Shown one piece after another: positions 1 through 11,145 of a stretch of DNA of 64,000 bases (positions are counted from its first letter, which is position 1; each line of letters opens with the position of its first letter). The position numbers and the translations under genes are program-made. Location: NCBI GenBank assembly GCA_963971305.1, contig CAXARO010001763.1, forward strand, positions 1-64,000, given 5' to 3'. Source of the DNA: Arcuatula senhousia. Taxonomy: Eukaryota; Mollusca; Bivalvia; Mytilida; Mytilidae. The notes beneath the pieces were generated by a model. That model was given only the letters and a program-made list of their open reading frames with translations. It did not search any database and had not been told where the DNA came from.

Positions 1-63
1 TTTAAGGTGCTTCATGAAGTTCTTTGTGATTTTTTAAGAACACCAACAAAACAGCTGTTTCTT

Positions 64-582
64 TAAGAGCCAGTCCATGAGAAAACCATGCAAAAAAGAA
101 AAAATAGTCCAGGAGCAACTTTTGAAAAGTGACAAAATATCATATGTGGCTGATAAATATTACAATAAGAAATAATTAGTCACAGACAAAAGTTCCCTGG
201 GGGTGTTCTATTTTTAGAATAACAGGATTCTATTTTTAGAACACAATTTCCCATTTTTGATGGTTAAATTGGTGGAAAAATGACAATGTTTCAAACCATT
301 TGTAACAGCATATGCTATACTGATAGTCTTTAAAATTATTGTTTGATATATTTTGGACATATATGTAGGTTTTCACAAAAAAGTTTCAATAAAAAATGAT
401 AAATTGGCATTATGCCAAGAATTTTAAAAAATCATGAAAAATTGTCCTTATCATAGACTGCATTTTAATACAGCTATATTTTGTAAGACAACGCTTATTT
501 TTTCTTGCCTAATCCTTCATAATATACTTATAAGTCTTACTTGCAATACTTAACAATCTCTAGATCGAAAAATGACAATTTG
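64..582. repeat. Left arm of long terminal inverted repeat of an 11-kb element
   Basis: This stretch matches the reverse complement of about 10645-11145 at a series of anchors in the same order and with nearly equal spacing. The anchors are a block starting TAAGAGCCAGTCCATGAGAA (64), TTCCCTGGG followed by CTATTTTTAGAA (194-250), AAATTGGCATTATGCCAAGA (401), AGACAACGCTTAT (486) and GATCGAAAAATGA (563). The arms are diverged but collinear. Whether the arm extends left of 64 cannot be judged because the window starts there. Confidence 0.8.
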
Positions 583-1134
583 TTTTATTTTGAGGGCCCT
601 AAATATCTGTAATTTTCAGTCCTTAAATTGCCATAATTTTATGCATAATAAATGTTCGAGGACACGAAAAGCTTATATTTGAGTTTTGAGGAGATTAGGA
701 TTTCCATGAAATTTAATTTAAAAAATGGTTCCTGAAAATTTATACCAGCAAGTTACCTTAAAAATCGATATTATACTGATTTTATTACCCTGTCTTTTAG
801 CATTATTTTACATTTTTGCTTCACAGAAAATGTTATTCCCTTCTATTTTAATGTTTTAATAAAAAAAAATCTCTGTTTATTTGTAAAATAAATATATAAT
901 GCAAAGAAACCATTAAACATTATATTTCCATACCCTTTTGCTGCTTTTTGATAAGTGCACTTTGAAATACCCTTTAGGCACCCCTTCATGAGTTATCTCC
1001 CTTATCAGAGCTCTCTAATGTTTACACATGTTACCAAAAATGGGTGAAAACAACATTTCATCTTCTGCTGTGTAAAATTGGTATTTTCCCCATCTTTTCT
1101 ATTAACTTTTTCAAAGAAAACTTAAATTTCAACT
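583..1134. other. 5' flank of the DDE-like gene
   Basis: AT-rich sequence between the left inverted arm and the first coding exon. I see no open frame of note and no recognisable core promoter. If the gene model is right, this holds the promoter and 5' UTR, possibly with a non-coding first exon. Confidence 0.3.
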
Positions 1135-1549
1135 ATGAATGACTCGTGTTGGCAAAACTGCGCCTTTAAAAACAGATCTGAATGTGGGAATTCTTATCAT
1201 TCAATGTCAGAAACTGTGTGTGTCCCTCTTTTGGAATGCTCCAAGCGAACATTTCAACATCTATGTCAATTTACATCTATTGGTCCCAAAGAAGCTCCAG
1301 TTGAACCACCAGAGGCACTCCTTATATTATACAGAAGTGGCATTTTTAACATAAACCAGTCATCCCTGTCATCTTACATCTGCCCTAAGCACAGAGATGA
1401 ACTTGGCGTTTACTGGAAGAGGCCGCAAAGAACATGCCAGTCCCCAGACCACCCACCAGCCAGCAAGTCAAAAGCAATTCGAGGACTCCAAGCAGGCTGG
1501 AGCAAACATTTGTGGAGTTCAAGAGGAATATTTATTCCAGTTGGAGCAG
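1135..1549 (+). CDS. DDE-like gene, coding exon 1
   Basis: Encodes residues 1-138 and the first base of codon 139. Cysteines are dense (SCWQNC, ECGN, CVPLLEC, LCQ) and a CPKH motif follows, suggesting metal binding. The donor is GCAG|GTATTA at 1550. The single G left over pairs with GA of exon 2 to make a glycine codon, giving a continuous VGAG-MCVPC join that fits the family pattern as I remember it. Confidence 0.75.
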
Positions 1550-4500
1550 GTATTACTGTTTACACAATAATTATACAATGTACATGATACAGTGCACAAT
1601 ATTTGTCGCAGTTTGCCCCTTTAAAACTCGGTGGATAAGGGAACTACCATTTAATTTTTTTTAGATGGGCTGTGGGTATTATCTCTGTCCTGCCTTTTTT
1701 TGGTTGAAAATTTAGCAGACATGTTAACTCTCCCGATTTCACCGGGAGACTCCTGATTTCTAGACTCTATCTCCCGCCTCCCAATTTATGCCTAAAATCT
1801 CCCGGTTACAGATTTTCTATACAAAAAAAATAAATTGTCAAAAGAAAAGTCACGAAAATCGTCAATTTGATTTTCCTTGGGCAGTGTTACAAAGATTAAA
1901 TGCAATTTATTACTTCTTGATTAGGTGATTCCACCTGTCAACCAAGCTAATTACAAAGCCATATAAAGCTTTCAGTGTTTAAAATTGTCAATTTAACAAG
2001 GTATAACTCCTAATTAGACACCTTACACATCGATCTTGGGAGCAATGCCGGCATGACAGGTAATTATATGAAGTGGAATTATGTCCCTTTAAAAAAACAA
2101 AAATTCTTGAACATCGGCAATTTTTCCACATATTTTAGTTTTTTGCTTTCAATTATGCAAAAAAAATATATAAAATTTTGATAAATAGAATAATTTTGAA
2201 ACATTTTATCATATAAAAAATTATTTTTGTATTTTTATTTTATAAAATTTATCTTAGTTATCAAATACAATTTCATAACCAGTTTTATAAACAACCAAGA
2301 GAAAATAAAATTTTCAAAAATGCATGATTCTGAATTATGGTAGAATTTTATTACTAATGAGACAAGATAAATATGGTCCCTCAAAGGGCAGCATCATTAC
2401 AATGATTACATTAAGATCATGTTAGAGTCTTAACAGCAAAGATGCTTAAAAAATCATGGTATTAATTAAAATTTGCAATCATTTTGCAGTTTTGCATGAT
2501 ACGTGTACTCCGGTATGTCAATAAAAATCTCCCTGAGAGGTTGTCTGAAAAGTTGAAAATCTCCCTGAGAGGCCCTCTGAAGAGTTAACATGTCTGAATT
2601 TGGTATCCTGCCTTTTTTGCCACTACAAATCTCCAGCTAAAAAAATAAAAATCTCCAGCTTTGTCATGACGGATCCGTCACATGTATGGGCCATGTGAGA
2701 TATTGCCAGCACTAAGCGGCCGTCATCATCTGTAGTCTGTAAACTTTTCAAACTTTTTTTACTCAATTGTTCTATAGGTTGCAATCCTATGATTTAAGTT
2801 TTATCAAAATAGCCGCCAATCAACATGATCAAAGAGGGGTTACCTGATTGTTTTAACGTTCACAGATTTTGACATTTTTGACGACAATAGGTATTCTGGG
2901 TATTAATGGGATGTCAAAAAAGATAGGGATGTTTCATAAAATGTTTGACTTCTTATTTGTGGATACAAAGTGTGTCTATACAAACAATGCAAGTGAGACA
3001 ACCATGAAAAATTTGGAAGCTAGGATCAAATTTCAAATCAATCAGACATCTACACATGTACTTCCTGTTCAACTAAATTCATGTTTTTAGCCCTAAACAT
3101 ATTTTGTTATTAATTTTAGGAATGTGTGTTCCTTGTGCAAGGAAATTCTCCTCTTCTGTTGATAGCAGAAAATATCATGAAGCAGTAAAAGCAGACATTA
3201 GTGTGATTGACATGATTTGTAAGTACTTTAGAAATGCTTCAAGAAAAGAAAAGGAGTCTTAGATAAAGTATATATGCTAGTACTCAGTAAGAAAGAGAAA
3301 TATACATTATAGACAAAGTAAATGCTGAATACATGTATATTAAAACCATAAAAAAATGTCCCACACGAAGCGACGAAATATAAATTTTCTGTCCTTGGGA
3401 AATTGAAAATATATATATTTTGTCCCAAAGAAATCTTCCGAGTCCCCCTCAAAAATCGAATGGTTTTCCCCTAAATGGAAGATATTTTCTACAGTAGATA
3501 TGGAATTATTACATTTTGTCCTCTCCACTGAAAAATATTTTGCATGTGTATGCCTGACATTCAACCTATACCATTGTATATAAAGCCATAAATGTATTTA
3601 TTCTTTCAGTGGAAATGCAAAAGAATGCACCTGGTGATTGTCCAAATCATCCACAAGAACAGATGATGCATACTACTCCTTCAAATGATGGTATGTTTAT
3701 AAATTTAATGACCTGAATGATATGAACGGAAAAAAATAAAGGAATTGTTTTGCCATTTGATTATGGGCCCAACAACGTATAATTCAAGGACATATATGTA
3801 CAAAAAAATTTATTTGAAAAATGGGCATTAAAACATACAAAACAAGAAATTATTGTGTTGGGATGCCAATACACAAGTCGCCCAAAATCGCCCTGGATAG
3901 TATTCCATTCAATTCAGTGTGATAAAATATGCCTAGATATCAAATTTCATTGAAATCGGACAAAGTTTACGGCTTTTGGGGGCGGGTGTAGTAAAACGGC
4001 GGCCATTTTAAATGGTGGCCATCTTCAAAATTTTGAAAATGGATAACACACATTTTAGTATCCCTTTACCACCTCAGCAAATATCAGCTTGATCGGTTGA
4101 AGCGTTTTCTCTAAAAGCTGCGGACAAAATGTGCACTTTTTGACACATGAAAAAGCCAAATTTCGGACGGAAAAATCACATTTTCGTTAATAACTCGAAA
4201 ACCGTAAATATCGCTTCAAATTTTTTTTCGTATTATTGTAGGGAATATTTTGCTCTATCAACCTACAAAATTTCATATTCATGAGATGAGATGAGCTGTA
4301 AGCATGCGCACTATACTTTCTTTGATTGAAAACTTCCCTAGTTTTTGTACGTGGTACATAATCTGTTTCTCGAAGCTTTAGCTTTAGAAAACTATAACGA
4401 CAACCGAATATTAGAGCTACTTAATGAATAAAACTGACAATTATTGCATGTATTAAGTTTTGAATGTGATTGAAAAGGTAAACACGAAAAATATTGGTAT

Positions 4501-7500
4501 TTTTTCAACATATCAATGTATTCGAGGACAAAACCCGAGATTCCGATTAGTGTCCGTGTTAAAACTACTCAGTTTAAATCTGTGTCAATGTGACGCAATG
4601 CAGGTAAATAAAATATCAATCAATATTGTCGAGCTATTTTGATCGAAATAAAGTACTTTTGAGGCAAAATTGGCGGCAAATTTGTTTTTCAATTTCATTT
4701 TATTGCATTTCGATCTAATTGACATAAAAAAAATTGGGGGGTAAAAAAAAAAGAATTTGCCGTAGACAATATGCCTTTAAATAACATTTTGCACTTTTTT
4801 GGCCTACAGAATGAAAACTATTGCTGAACGAGAAAAGCTGTTGCTTGATTAAATGTTCAGCTTATTCAGCTCTAAAAAAGTTCTTCATAGGGTTAACATC
4901 AAGACCAGGTGAGCGATTCAGGCTCCTGTGAGCCTCTTGTTAGTTTCCTACCGGCAACAGCTGAAGTGGACTTAAGTTTGGACTCTGTCTGTCTGTAACA
5001 CTATTTCACATCATGTAAACGCAACTCCTCTGAAACTATTGGACGGAATTTCACAAAAACTGGCATGTAGGAAGTACACTATATGTAGTTGTGCGTACTA
5101 CCAGGAAATTATGATCAGTCATTTTTTATGGAGTAAAGGCCCTTTAAACTTAGAAAATTTGCTGAAAATAACTTTTTTCATCTTGTAAAAGCAACTGCTC
5201 TAATACTAATGGACAGCAGGATGGAATTTCACAAAACTTGCCATGTAGGTAAGACACCATATGTAGTTGTGCATACTACCAGGAAATTTAGATCAGTCAA
5301 ATTTTGAGGGAGTAAAAAAATTGCTGAAAATCACTATCTTGATTCCTCTGAAACTATTTTGGGATAGTGTGATACATGCAACGGGTAGGGGACTTAGTAT
5401 TGTTATGCAATACTCTCTGGATACTTGTTTTGACAGAAGTGCTGAATCCTTAAATTTTATAGCATGATTCATTGAGCCGACCTGTTGTAACTGTTGATAT
5501 CATATTTATATTTTCAGATAACAACAACATTGAAATACAGTTCTCATCACAATCCACAGAACCAAATTCTCAAAGTACAGTGTCGGACTGGGAGGAAGAA
5601 AATATGGATCAGAAAGAAAAGTTCAACAAAGCTATGCACATACTATCGAAGGATTTCCCTTCCTTGTCATACCAGCTTAGATTACCATGGGAAAATATAT
5701 CTAAAACATCATCATCATATTACATGAAAATAATAATATCAGCAATGGACCTAATACTGCAATATGTGACACCAGGTCAAGAAAGCATTGTGAAGAAACA
5801 CCTCACTTACAGAATGCAAACAGAAACCGAACTTAAAGTAGATACTATGACAGAGGCACTTATTGTTGCATACAATCAACAAACCAACAGCAATAACCAA
5901 AAACAGATTTTGTCATTGTTTGCTCACAAGTACACAAAAGATCAATTACTCAAACTAATACCTGGGATTACGGTGCACAAGATAGACGCAGCCCGTAGAC
6001 ATGCCTCACTTACATCCCCTGGTCAAATAGTCAGTCCGCCAAAAATTTTCCGAGCTCGTCTAAGCATTCCAAAAGCCATGCACTTCATTGAATTCATTTC
6101 ATCACCGATCTACCACCAGGCTGTCGGATATGGATCTAAGACCCTGAAACTTTCTAACGGATTAGAAGTGAAAATACCCAAAGTCGTCAGAAATATGATG
6201 GCCTCCAGAATCATCACTTCTTATATTGCATACTGTAAAGAACAAGAATTTAGCAATTTGCAGCGGTCATCCTTATTCAAGATTGTGAAGGCATGTGCTG
6301 CTTCCAAAAAGAAGAACATGCATGGTTTAGACAACATTACATCAGAAGGAATGCGTGCCATTGATATTATGTCCGATGTAATAAAAAAACTGGAGATGTT
6401 TGGTTTAGACACAACCAAAGTTACTAAATTCAAGTCTTTAATAACTCATGTCAATCAGCATCTGAAATTCGAGATGAAAGGTCATGTTGAAATATCATCA
6501 CCTTGTGCAGCACACTGTTCTGTCCACAGTCTAAGCGATCCTACCAGTAAGCCATTCAAAGAGGAATGTCAACATTCTCACGACCAAGGGTGTGATGATT
6601 GCTCAACAGTTGACTCCTTAATCAGTGAAATGAATGATGTTGTTATATCAATGGAACAGAACTTACCCAATGACATCAAAGAAGAGATTGATCATGATAT
6701 GAAATATGCAAACTCTAGCGTCTTACAATGGCGGGCTCACTGCATAAGAACAGTTCATCAAGAAAATGCCCGACAAAATGTTCTTGCTAATCTCCACCCT
6801 GACCAGTGTCTTATCATCATGGACTGGGCCATGAAACTTCTACCCATAAAACACAGGGAAAATCAGATGGAATTTTTCGGCAAAAAAGGCATAAGTTGGC
6901 ATGTATCCTGTGTCATTACACCATCTCCAAATTCGGACTTTACTGTTAACACCTTTGTACATGTTTTGGAGTTAGGTATTCAGGGTTGGTTTTCAGTAGC
7001 CCATATAATCAAGGACATCTTCCAATATTTAGAAGCCAGGACACAAATCAAGGAAGCTTTCCTGAAGAGTGACAATGCAGGGTGTTACCACAGCTCATCA
7101 CTCATTTCATTCCTTCATCATTTAAACCGAGATTCCACAAACAATATTACAGTAAGAGAATTCAACTTCAGCGAGGCCCAAAGTGGGAAAGACATTTGTG
7201 ATGCCAAAACAGCTCACTGCAAAATGCATATTTTAAGGTATGATCACGTTGGTATATTTTATGAAATTGCGAAAAACCACATCCCATTACCATTTGTATC
7301 ATGATCAGTTATAATTACATGTATAATATCATGCAGGAATTTGTCATTTTAGCAAAATCCAATTTCTGTATAAGTATAATGATAGACTAGTACATTTTGT
7401 AAATCAACAGGTGCTACCTTTTGAACCAATGCCATCACCAAATATAAGCAAAAATTTAAATGGTAATGAAATGTGGATTACCTTCAAAATTCATATAAAA

Positions 7501-9435
7501 TTTTTGATTATTTTTTATGCAATCATATAATTACACATGAGTTGTCTTTTAATACTGGCACATACATGTACCAAATATCTGTATACATGTACATGTATAA
7601 GGTTTTTTTTAAAAAGTGCGGAAAACTTATGATGACAGCGAGAAGGCCGGGCCACACAGACACACAAACAAGCACAGGAAATGATAATGATTAAAAATAC
7701 TGTACCATGCCCAAATATGGCACACTATACTACATTCTTTACAAATACAATATTTAGAATTATCAAATGTAATGATAAAAGCTTGTTAGTATCATTCACA
7801 AACAATATTTGCAAACACAAAGTTTTGACGTCATGAGCCTATTTTTTTGCCATTTGAGAAATAGTTTGGATAATCATTTTTTCAAATGTGATTACAGTCT
7901 CAAAAGTTTCTCTTCATCATTTCATAATTTTGTATTATATTTGCAGTTACTCTGGTGAGGGTCATGATATTCTTACTGCTAAAGATGTAAGAGAAGCTCT
8001 GCATGCAAATGGTGGTGTGAAAGGGGTGGTGGCCTCTGTTGTATCCATAGACACACAGGAAGAGAGAAAGATGCTCACTAAGATACCAAACATCAGCTTC
8101 ATGAGTAATTTTGAGTTTACACCAAATGGAGTCATCTGTCGAAAGGCTTACAATGTTGGTCCTGGTTCTCTTATCCCTAGCTCACAGTTCAAAGACACTT
8201 CAACTCTCAATGGATTTGTGGTAAGATATGCATACATGGTATAGTTATCTACAAGATACTTTTATTGATAACGGCGAACACATGTATTAGGGTAGTTACA
8301 ACTTCAAACTTTACAGCTAATTTTCCATCCAAATATAAATATATTTCAGACTACAAAACAATTTATATTCACTTCCAGAATAAAACCATGAACACAGCAT
8401 AAGATTTTTTGCTGATAGATATCAATACACTGAACATTTCATAAAGCAAAAGTTTTCTCTTTCTGCAATGGTTATAGTTTCAGAAGAAAAAAAATCAATT
8501 TTACCTTTAAAAGGGCAATAACTCCTACAGGGTTTTGCCTGACAAGGGTGGACCAAATGAGACTTATGTAGAGCTATATGATATAATTAGGCCACATATA
8601 GCCATAAGCCAAGTGACCTACACATGCATCTAGGGGCCTCTTAATTGTTACGTGTACAATGTACATTTTATCAAATTTTTTACAGGTTGATGAAGGTTTT
8701 CCTATTCCAAAGGATAGCGGTTCAATGAAAGTTCATGTTGAACAACAACCTGTTCCTGATATTGACATAAATGAACAAGGCACTGAAAACAATCAGGAGC
8801 AAACTGTGGAAAGTAATGCTCCAATATTTTACCCATGTCCTGTACAGTCATGCAACAAGGTATATACAAAGGTGTGCTTCCTAGATAACCATCTCAGCCT
8901 CGGTAACCACAACTACAAGGATAGGGAAGACCCCTTTGACACAATAAAAAAAACATGGACTGAAAAATGCATTGCAGTAGATAGAGAACACAAGAAGAAT
9001 GTGAAATCCCTACATTCATCAGAATCTGTAATCTGTCAATGTCCTGAAGGATGGGCTTTGAAATCTCACAGGAAGAGCAAGCGATTTACCACAAAGGTTA
9101 AAGATTACATTGCTTCTATGGTTCCCTACTTTGAAAGAACTAAAAAACGGCCAAATTTTGACGACATTTCAAATGAATTGAAAACAAAAAGGACTGAGAG
9201 TGGTCAAAAGGAATTTACAGAAGATGAATGGTTATCTCCTTCACAAATTAGAAGTTTGTTTGCAAATTTTGTGCGAAAAGGTGTTCCACCAAATAAACCA
9301 TTACCAGTAGAAGCAATCCAAGTTGAGGAAATAAAAAATGATGAAGATCTTCAACAGGTTGTAGCTGAATTAAATACACTTGACTACCATGCAGAAATGG
9401 TCCTAGTTGCAATGGCTACAGATGCAGATGAATAA
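1135..9435 (+). CDS. Six-exon gene for a DDE/RNase H-like, zinc-finger protein (putative transposase or domesticated derivative)
   Basis: Exons 1135-1549, 3120-3218, 3610-3690, 5518-7237, 7947-8220 and 8686-9435 join in phase into 1112 codons plus a stop; every intron is GT-AG. The N-terminal 200 residues are cysteine-rich (ICPKH near residue 83, CVPC at the exon 1/2 join). A C/H cluster lies at about residues 528-560. LIIMDWA (D634), LKSDNAGCYHS (D717) and NFSEAQSGKDICD (E751) give D-x82-D-x33-E, the layout of an RNase H-fold transposase/integrase core. A C2H2 finger starts at C914 (C-x4-C-x12-H-x5-H). I recognise the general family as recurrent uncharacterised genes of corals, molluscs and fish. 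Catalytic function is inferred. The inverted arms around it suggest it is, or was, the transposase of this element. In-frame stop 1123-1125 with no AG in between makes ATG 1135 the likely start. Confidence 0.8.
1716..2596. mobile_element. 881-bp non-autonomous TIR element in intron 1
   Basis: Perfect 16-bp inverted ends, CAGACATGTTAACTCT at 1716-1731 and its reverse complement at 2581-2596. Just inside the ends are CTCCCGG/CTCCCTGAGAGG-type motifs, partly tandem at 2527-2574 (AAAATCTCCCTGAGAGG twice). No coding capacity. A convincing target-site duplication is not visible. The flanks share a CCTGCCTTTTTT motif on both sides (about 1690 and 2608), which may reflect target preference or an older repeat. 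Confidence 0.65.
3120..3218 (+). CDS. DDE-like gene, coding exon 2
   Basis: Acceptor TTAATTTTAG ends at 3119 and donor GTAAGT starts at 3219. In the phase set by exon 1 it reads MCVPCARKFSSSVD and on to SVIDMI without a stop. It supplies a CxxC pair that completes the N-terminal cysteine cluster. The exon leaves one base (T), which joins TG of exon 3. Confidence 0.7.
3610..3690 (+). CDS. DDE-like gene, coding exon 3
   Basis: Acceptor ATTCTTTCAG ends at 3609 and donor GTATGT starts at 3691. It is 81 bases, open in the phase set by exon 2, and encodes a polar linker (EMQKNAPGDCPNHPQEQ). One base G is left for the first codon of exon 4 (GAT). Confidence 0.65.
3870..4330 (+). repeat. Dispersed repeat in intron 3 (GTTGGGATGCC family), copy 1
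   Basis: Shares TTGTGTTGGGATGCCAA, CACAAGTCGCCCAAAATCGC, GAAATCGGACAAAGTT and GGGCGGGTGTAGTAAAA with 42893-43290 in the same order. It also carries repeated GGCGGCCATTTT-type motifs. Non-coding; the right boundary is uncertain. Confidence 0.6.
4905..5465. repeat. Two abutting repeat pieces in intron 3
   Basis: 4905-4942 is the terminal hairpin-like piece (CAAGACCAGGTGAGCGATTC, GCTCCTGTGAGCCTCTTG) of the large GTCCGTC element family also seen at 51143, 54470 and 61714. From about 4943 starts a second family: CCTACCGGC at its left end, a CTGTCTGTCTG run, two diverged tandem units of about 190 bp (GCATGTAGG...ATATGTAGTTGTGC), and the right end GGGGACTTAGTATTGTTATG, as at 14848-19790. Confidence 0.6.
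5518..7237 (+). CDS. DDE-like gene, coding exon 4 (central helical, Zn and DDE-core exon)
   Basis: Largest exon, about residues 199-771. Acceptor ATTTTCAG ends at 5517 and donor TTTTAAG|GTATGA is at 7238. After a polar start comes a mainly helical region with an RSSLFKIVKACAASKKKN block (about residues 448-465). The C/H-rich segment SPCAAHC...CQHSHDQGC-DDC follows (about 528-560), then the three acidic residues D634, D717 and E751 in hydrophobic strand-like surroundings. An apparent extension of the reading frame past 7237 is intron read-through; the next exon continues the family motif. Confidence 0.85.
7947..8220 (+). CDS. DDE-like gene, coding exon 5
   Basis: Acceptor TATATTTGCAG ends at 7946 and donor GTAAGA starts at 8221. 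It encodes YSGEGHDILTAKDVREAL and, further on, a VGPGS stretch. The first base completes AG|T from exon 4. This region follows the E residue closely and probably forms the last helices of the core. It ends exactly on a codon boundary, matched by exon 6. Confidence 0.8.
8450..8650. repeat. Short repeat fragment in intron 5
   Basis: AAGGGCAATAACTCCTACA and GGAGCTATATGATATAATTA-like sequence recur at about 11425-11520. It probably belongs to the widespread molluscan repeats that contain GGGCAATAACTCCTA. Non-coding. Confidence 0.4.
8686..9435 (+). CDS. DDE-like gene, last coding exon with C2H2 finger
   Basis: Acceptor ATTTTTTACAG ends at 8685 and the stop is TAA at 9433-9435. It encodes about 249 residues: an acidic/polar linker, one C2H2 finger (CPVQSC then an HLSLGNH tail), a basic segment with two further cysteines (ICQCPEG), and a helical acidic C-terminus. 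The finger is a plausible DNA- or protein-contact module distinct from the DDE-like core. Confidence 0.8.
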   Translation, partial: VDEGFPIPKDSGSMKVHVEQQPVPDIDINEQGTENNQEQTVESNAPIFYPCPVQSCNKVYTKVCFLDNHLSLGNHNYKDREDPFDTIKKTWTEKCIAVDREHKKNVKSLHSSESVICQCPEGWALKSHRKSKRFTTKVKDYIASMVPYFERTKKRPNFDDISNELKTKRTESGQKEFTEDEWLSPSQIRSLFANFVRKGVPPNKPLPVEAIQVEEIKNDEDLQQVVAELNTLDYHAEMVLVAMATDADE

Positions 9436-9570
9436 CTATCATTGGATCTTATGTAACCAAGAATTGAATTGTCCCATTTTAAGAATGTACCTAATGTTTT
9501 TTCAAATTTTATTGATGAGGCAACCTTTGAAATCATTAATTACCTCTGTTTTAATGAAGAAATAGAAATG

Positions 9571-9576
9571 AATAAA
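9571..9576 (+). terminator. Candidate poly(A) signal of the DDE-like gene
   Basis: AATAAA lies 135 bases past the stop codon, in a sensible position for a short 3' UTR. No downstream GU-rich element was verified. Confidence 0.4.
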
Positions 9577-10640
9577 TACTTACCGTATAAGTGGGGTTTT
9601 TTTGCAGGAGTAAAATTTTGCATTTAGAGGAGAAAATTTAGTGTTTTATTATTAGTGAGTTCCAATTTTAATGAATAAGATTTTACCTCTAAGTATTCTT
9701 TTATTTACAAATTTTATTTTTGCGGGATATTTTTTCGGGATTGAAAAATGATCAGGATTAAAGCAAAAAATTAAATCACCAAAAAAAAACCACTTATACG
9801 CTATATGTAAATTTTTGTAAATAGCACCTATCATAATGTCAGAAAAATTATTTGATTAACTTCACCAGATTTGTTGTGGAATTTTATAGTTATATTGCAG
9901 ACTATGATATATCTTTTCATCTGCCCTGCTCTGTCATATTTTGCTTCACCATTGCTCTTTCTGTAACAGTTAGCATCGTGCATCTTCATGAAATAGTGTA
10001 CACTGCACTGTTTTCAACAGCTATCCTATGATGCTTCGTTTTGTTCTATCTTTTATCTTGCCAACTCAGTTGCTTAAACTACAAGTCTGATCTTAATGAA
10101 ATTTTGTACACTAGTTCATTCAAGGACTAAATATTTCAATCAACAATATTCCCGTTTTTCTGTCTGTCCATCTGAGAGACTCATGTTCACCATTTTGTAC
10201 CAAAGCTGCGAGTAAAGTATCTGTGACACATTCTCTTTTTTTATACACTGTATTTTACATTACCATGCAGTACTGTCTAATGGTGTGACATTGTGTATCT
10301 ACTTCATTATAAATACAATGTTATCATTATTTAAATCAATTTGTTTGGATTTTTATTCAATGTGCCACTGGTCCAATGCATTTTGCATGATTCTTAGTTG
10401 AACTGGTACTTAGGACTTTAATATGGATAAAGCCAGATGATCTTGAAAGTTTGACCATACAAACTATGAAATTTCATATTTATGCTATCATTCTCATTTA
10501 CTATATGATAATACCCAAATATATACACAAAATATATATACAGAATAAATATACCACATCGACTTAAAACAAATTGAGGCAAAATAATTGGCAAACTTTG
10601 TGAACAATTGGCCATTTTTGACAGGCTGTAGTGTCAAAGT
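9577..10640. other. Non-coding sequence between gene and right arm
   Basis: AT-rich, with only short chance open frames. It contains CTGTCTGTCCATC and similar fragments of old tandem-unit repeats at about 10160. I see no gene here. Confidence 0.4.
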
Positions 10641-10644
10641 GTAT

Positions 10645-11145
10645 CATTTTTCGATCAGGAAACTTTTGATATGCTTATTTCCATGCAAAAACTATGTGTT
10701 TAAATAAAATTTGGGTGATTATAGGCGTTGTCTTGGCCAAAATAGCTCTACAGACATATGCCGGTTCAAATGGTGAATTTTATCAACATTTTTGAAAATC
10801 TTGGCAAAGTGCCAATTTTTCTAATATAGCTCTATATGGTTGATTTTCTTAGAGAACATGTCCAACTGAATATTCCCTTTAAGTATTATGACATTACCTA
10901 TTCATTATTCCTCAAAATATATTCACAAAAAGTGGCAATTTTTGTCTAAAATCGCTAATTTTAAATTCTGAACTTGTTCTAAAAATAGAAATGCATGTTA
11001 CTAAAAATAGTAACATCTGGGAATTTTTTTTGTGGTGCAAAAATACTTCTTATGCAAATACCTATCAGGTATATATAACTTTTTAAGGTTTCTCAAAGTT
11101 GCAACCTGGACCATTTTGCATGATTTTCTCATGGATTGGCTCTTA
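10645..11145. repeat. Right arm of long terminal inverted repeat
   Basis: Reverse complement of the left arm (64-582). Anchors on the + strand are CATTTTTCGATC (10645), GCGTTGTCTTGG (about 10726), TTGGCAAAGTGCCAATTT (10801), TTCTAAAAATAGAA (about 10977) and ATGGATTGGCTCTTA (11131-11145). Spacing between anchors agrees with the left arm to within about 15 bases over roughly 500. Beyond 11145 similarity to the left edge becomes weak, so the true end is probably near there or outside the window on the left. Confidence 0.8.

Noticed and set aside
2869..3090. 73-residue ORF just before exon 2 of the DDE-like gene
   Set aside because: It does not join exon 2 in phase; exon 1 at 1549 joins perfectly instead.
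6822..7175. Assignment of the DDE-like core to KDZ, hAT or Mutator superfamilies
   Set aside because: Their characteristic motifs are not seen, and no search could be run.
7238..7304. Continuation of the exon 4 reading frame to 7304
   Set aside because: A good GTATGA donor and an in-phase exon 5 that continues the family motif make this intron read-through.
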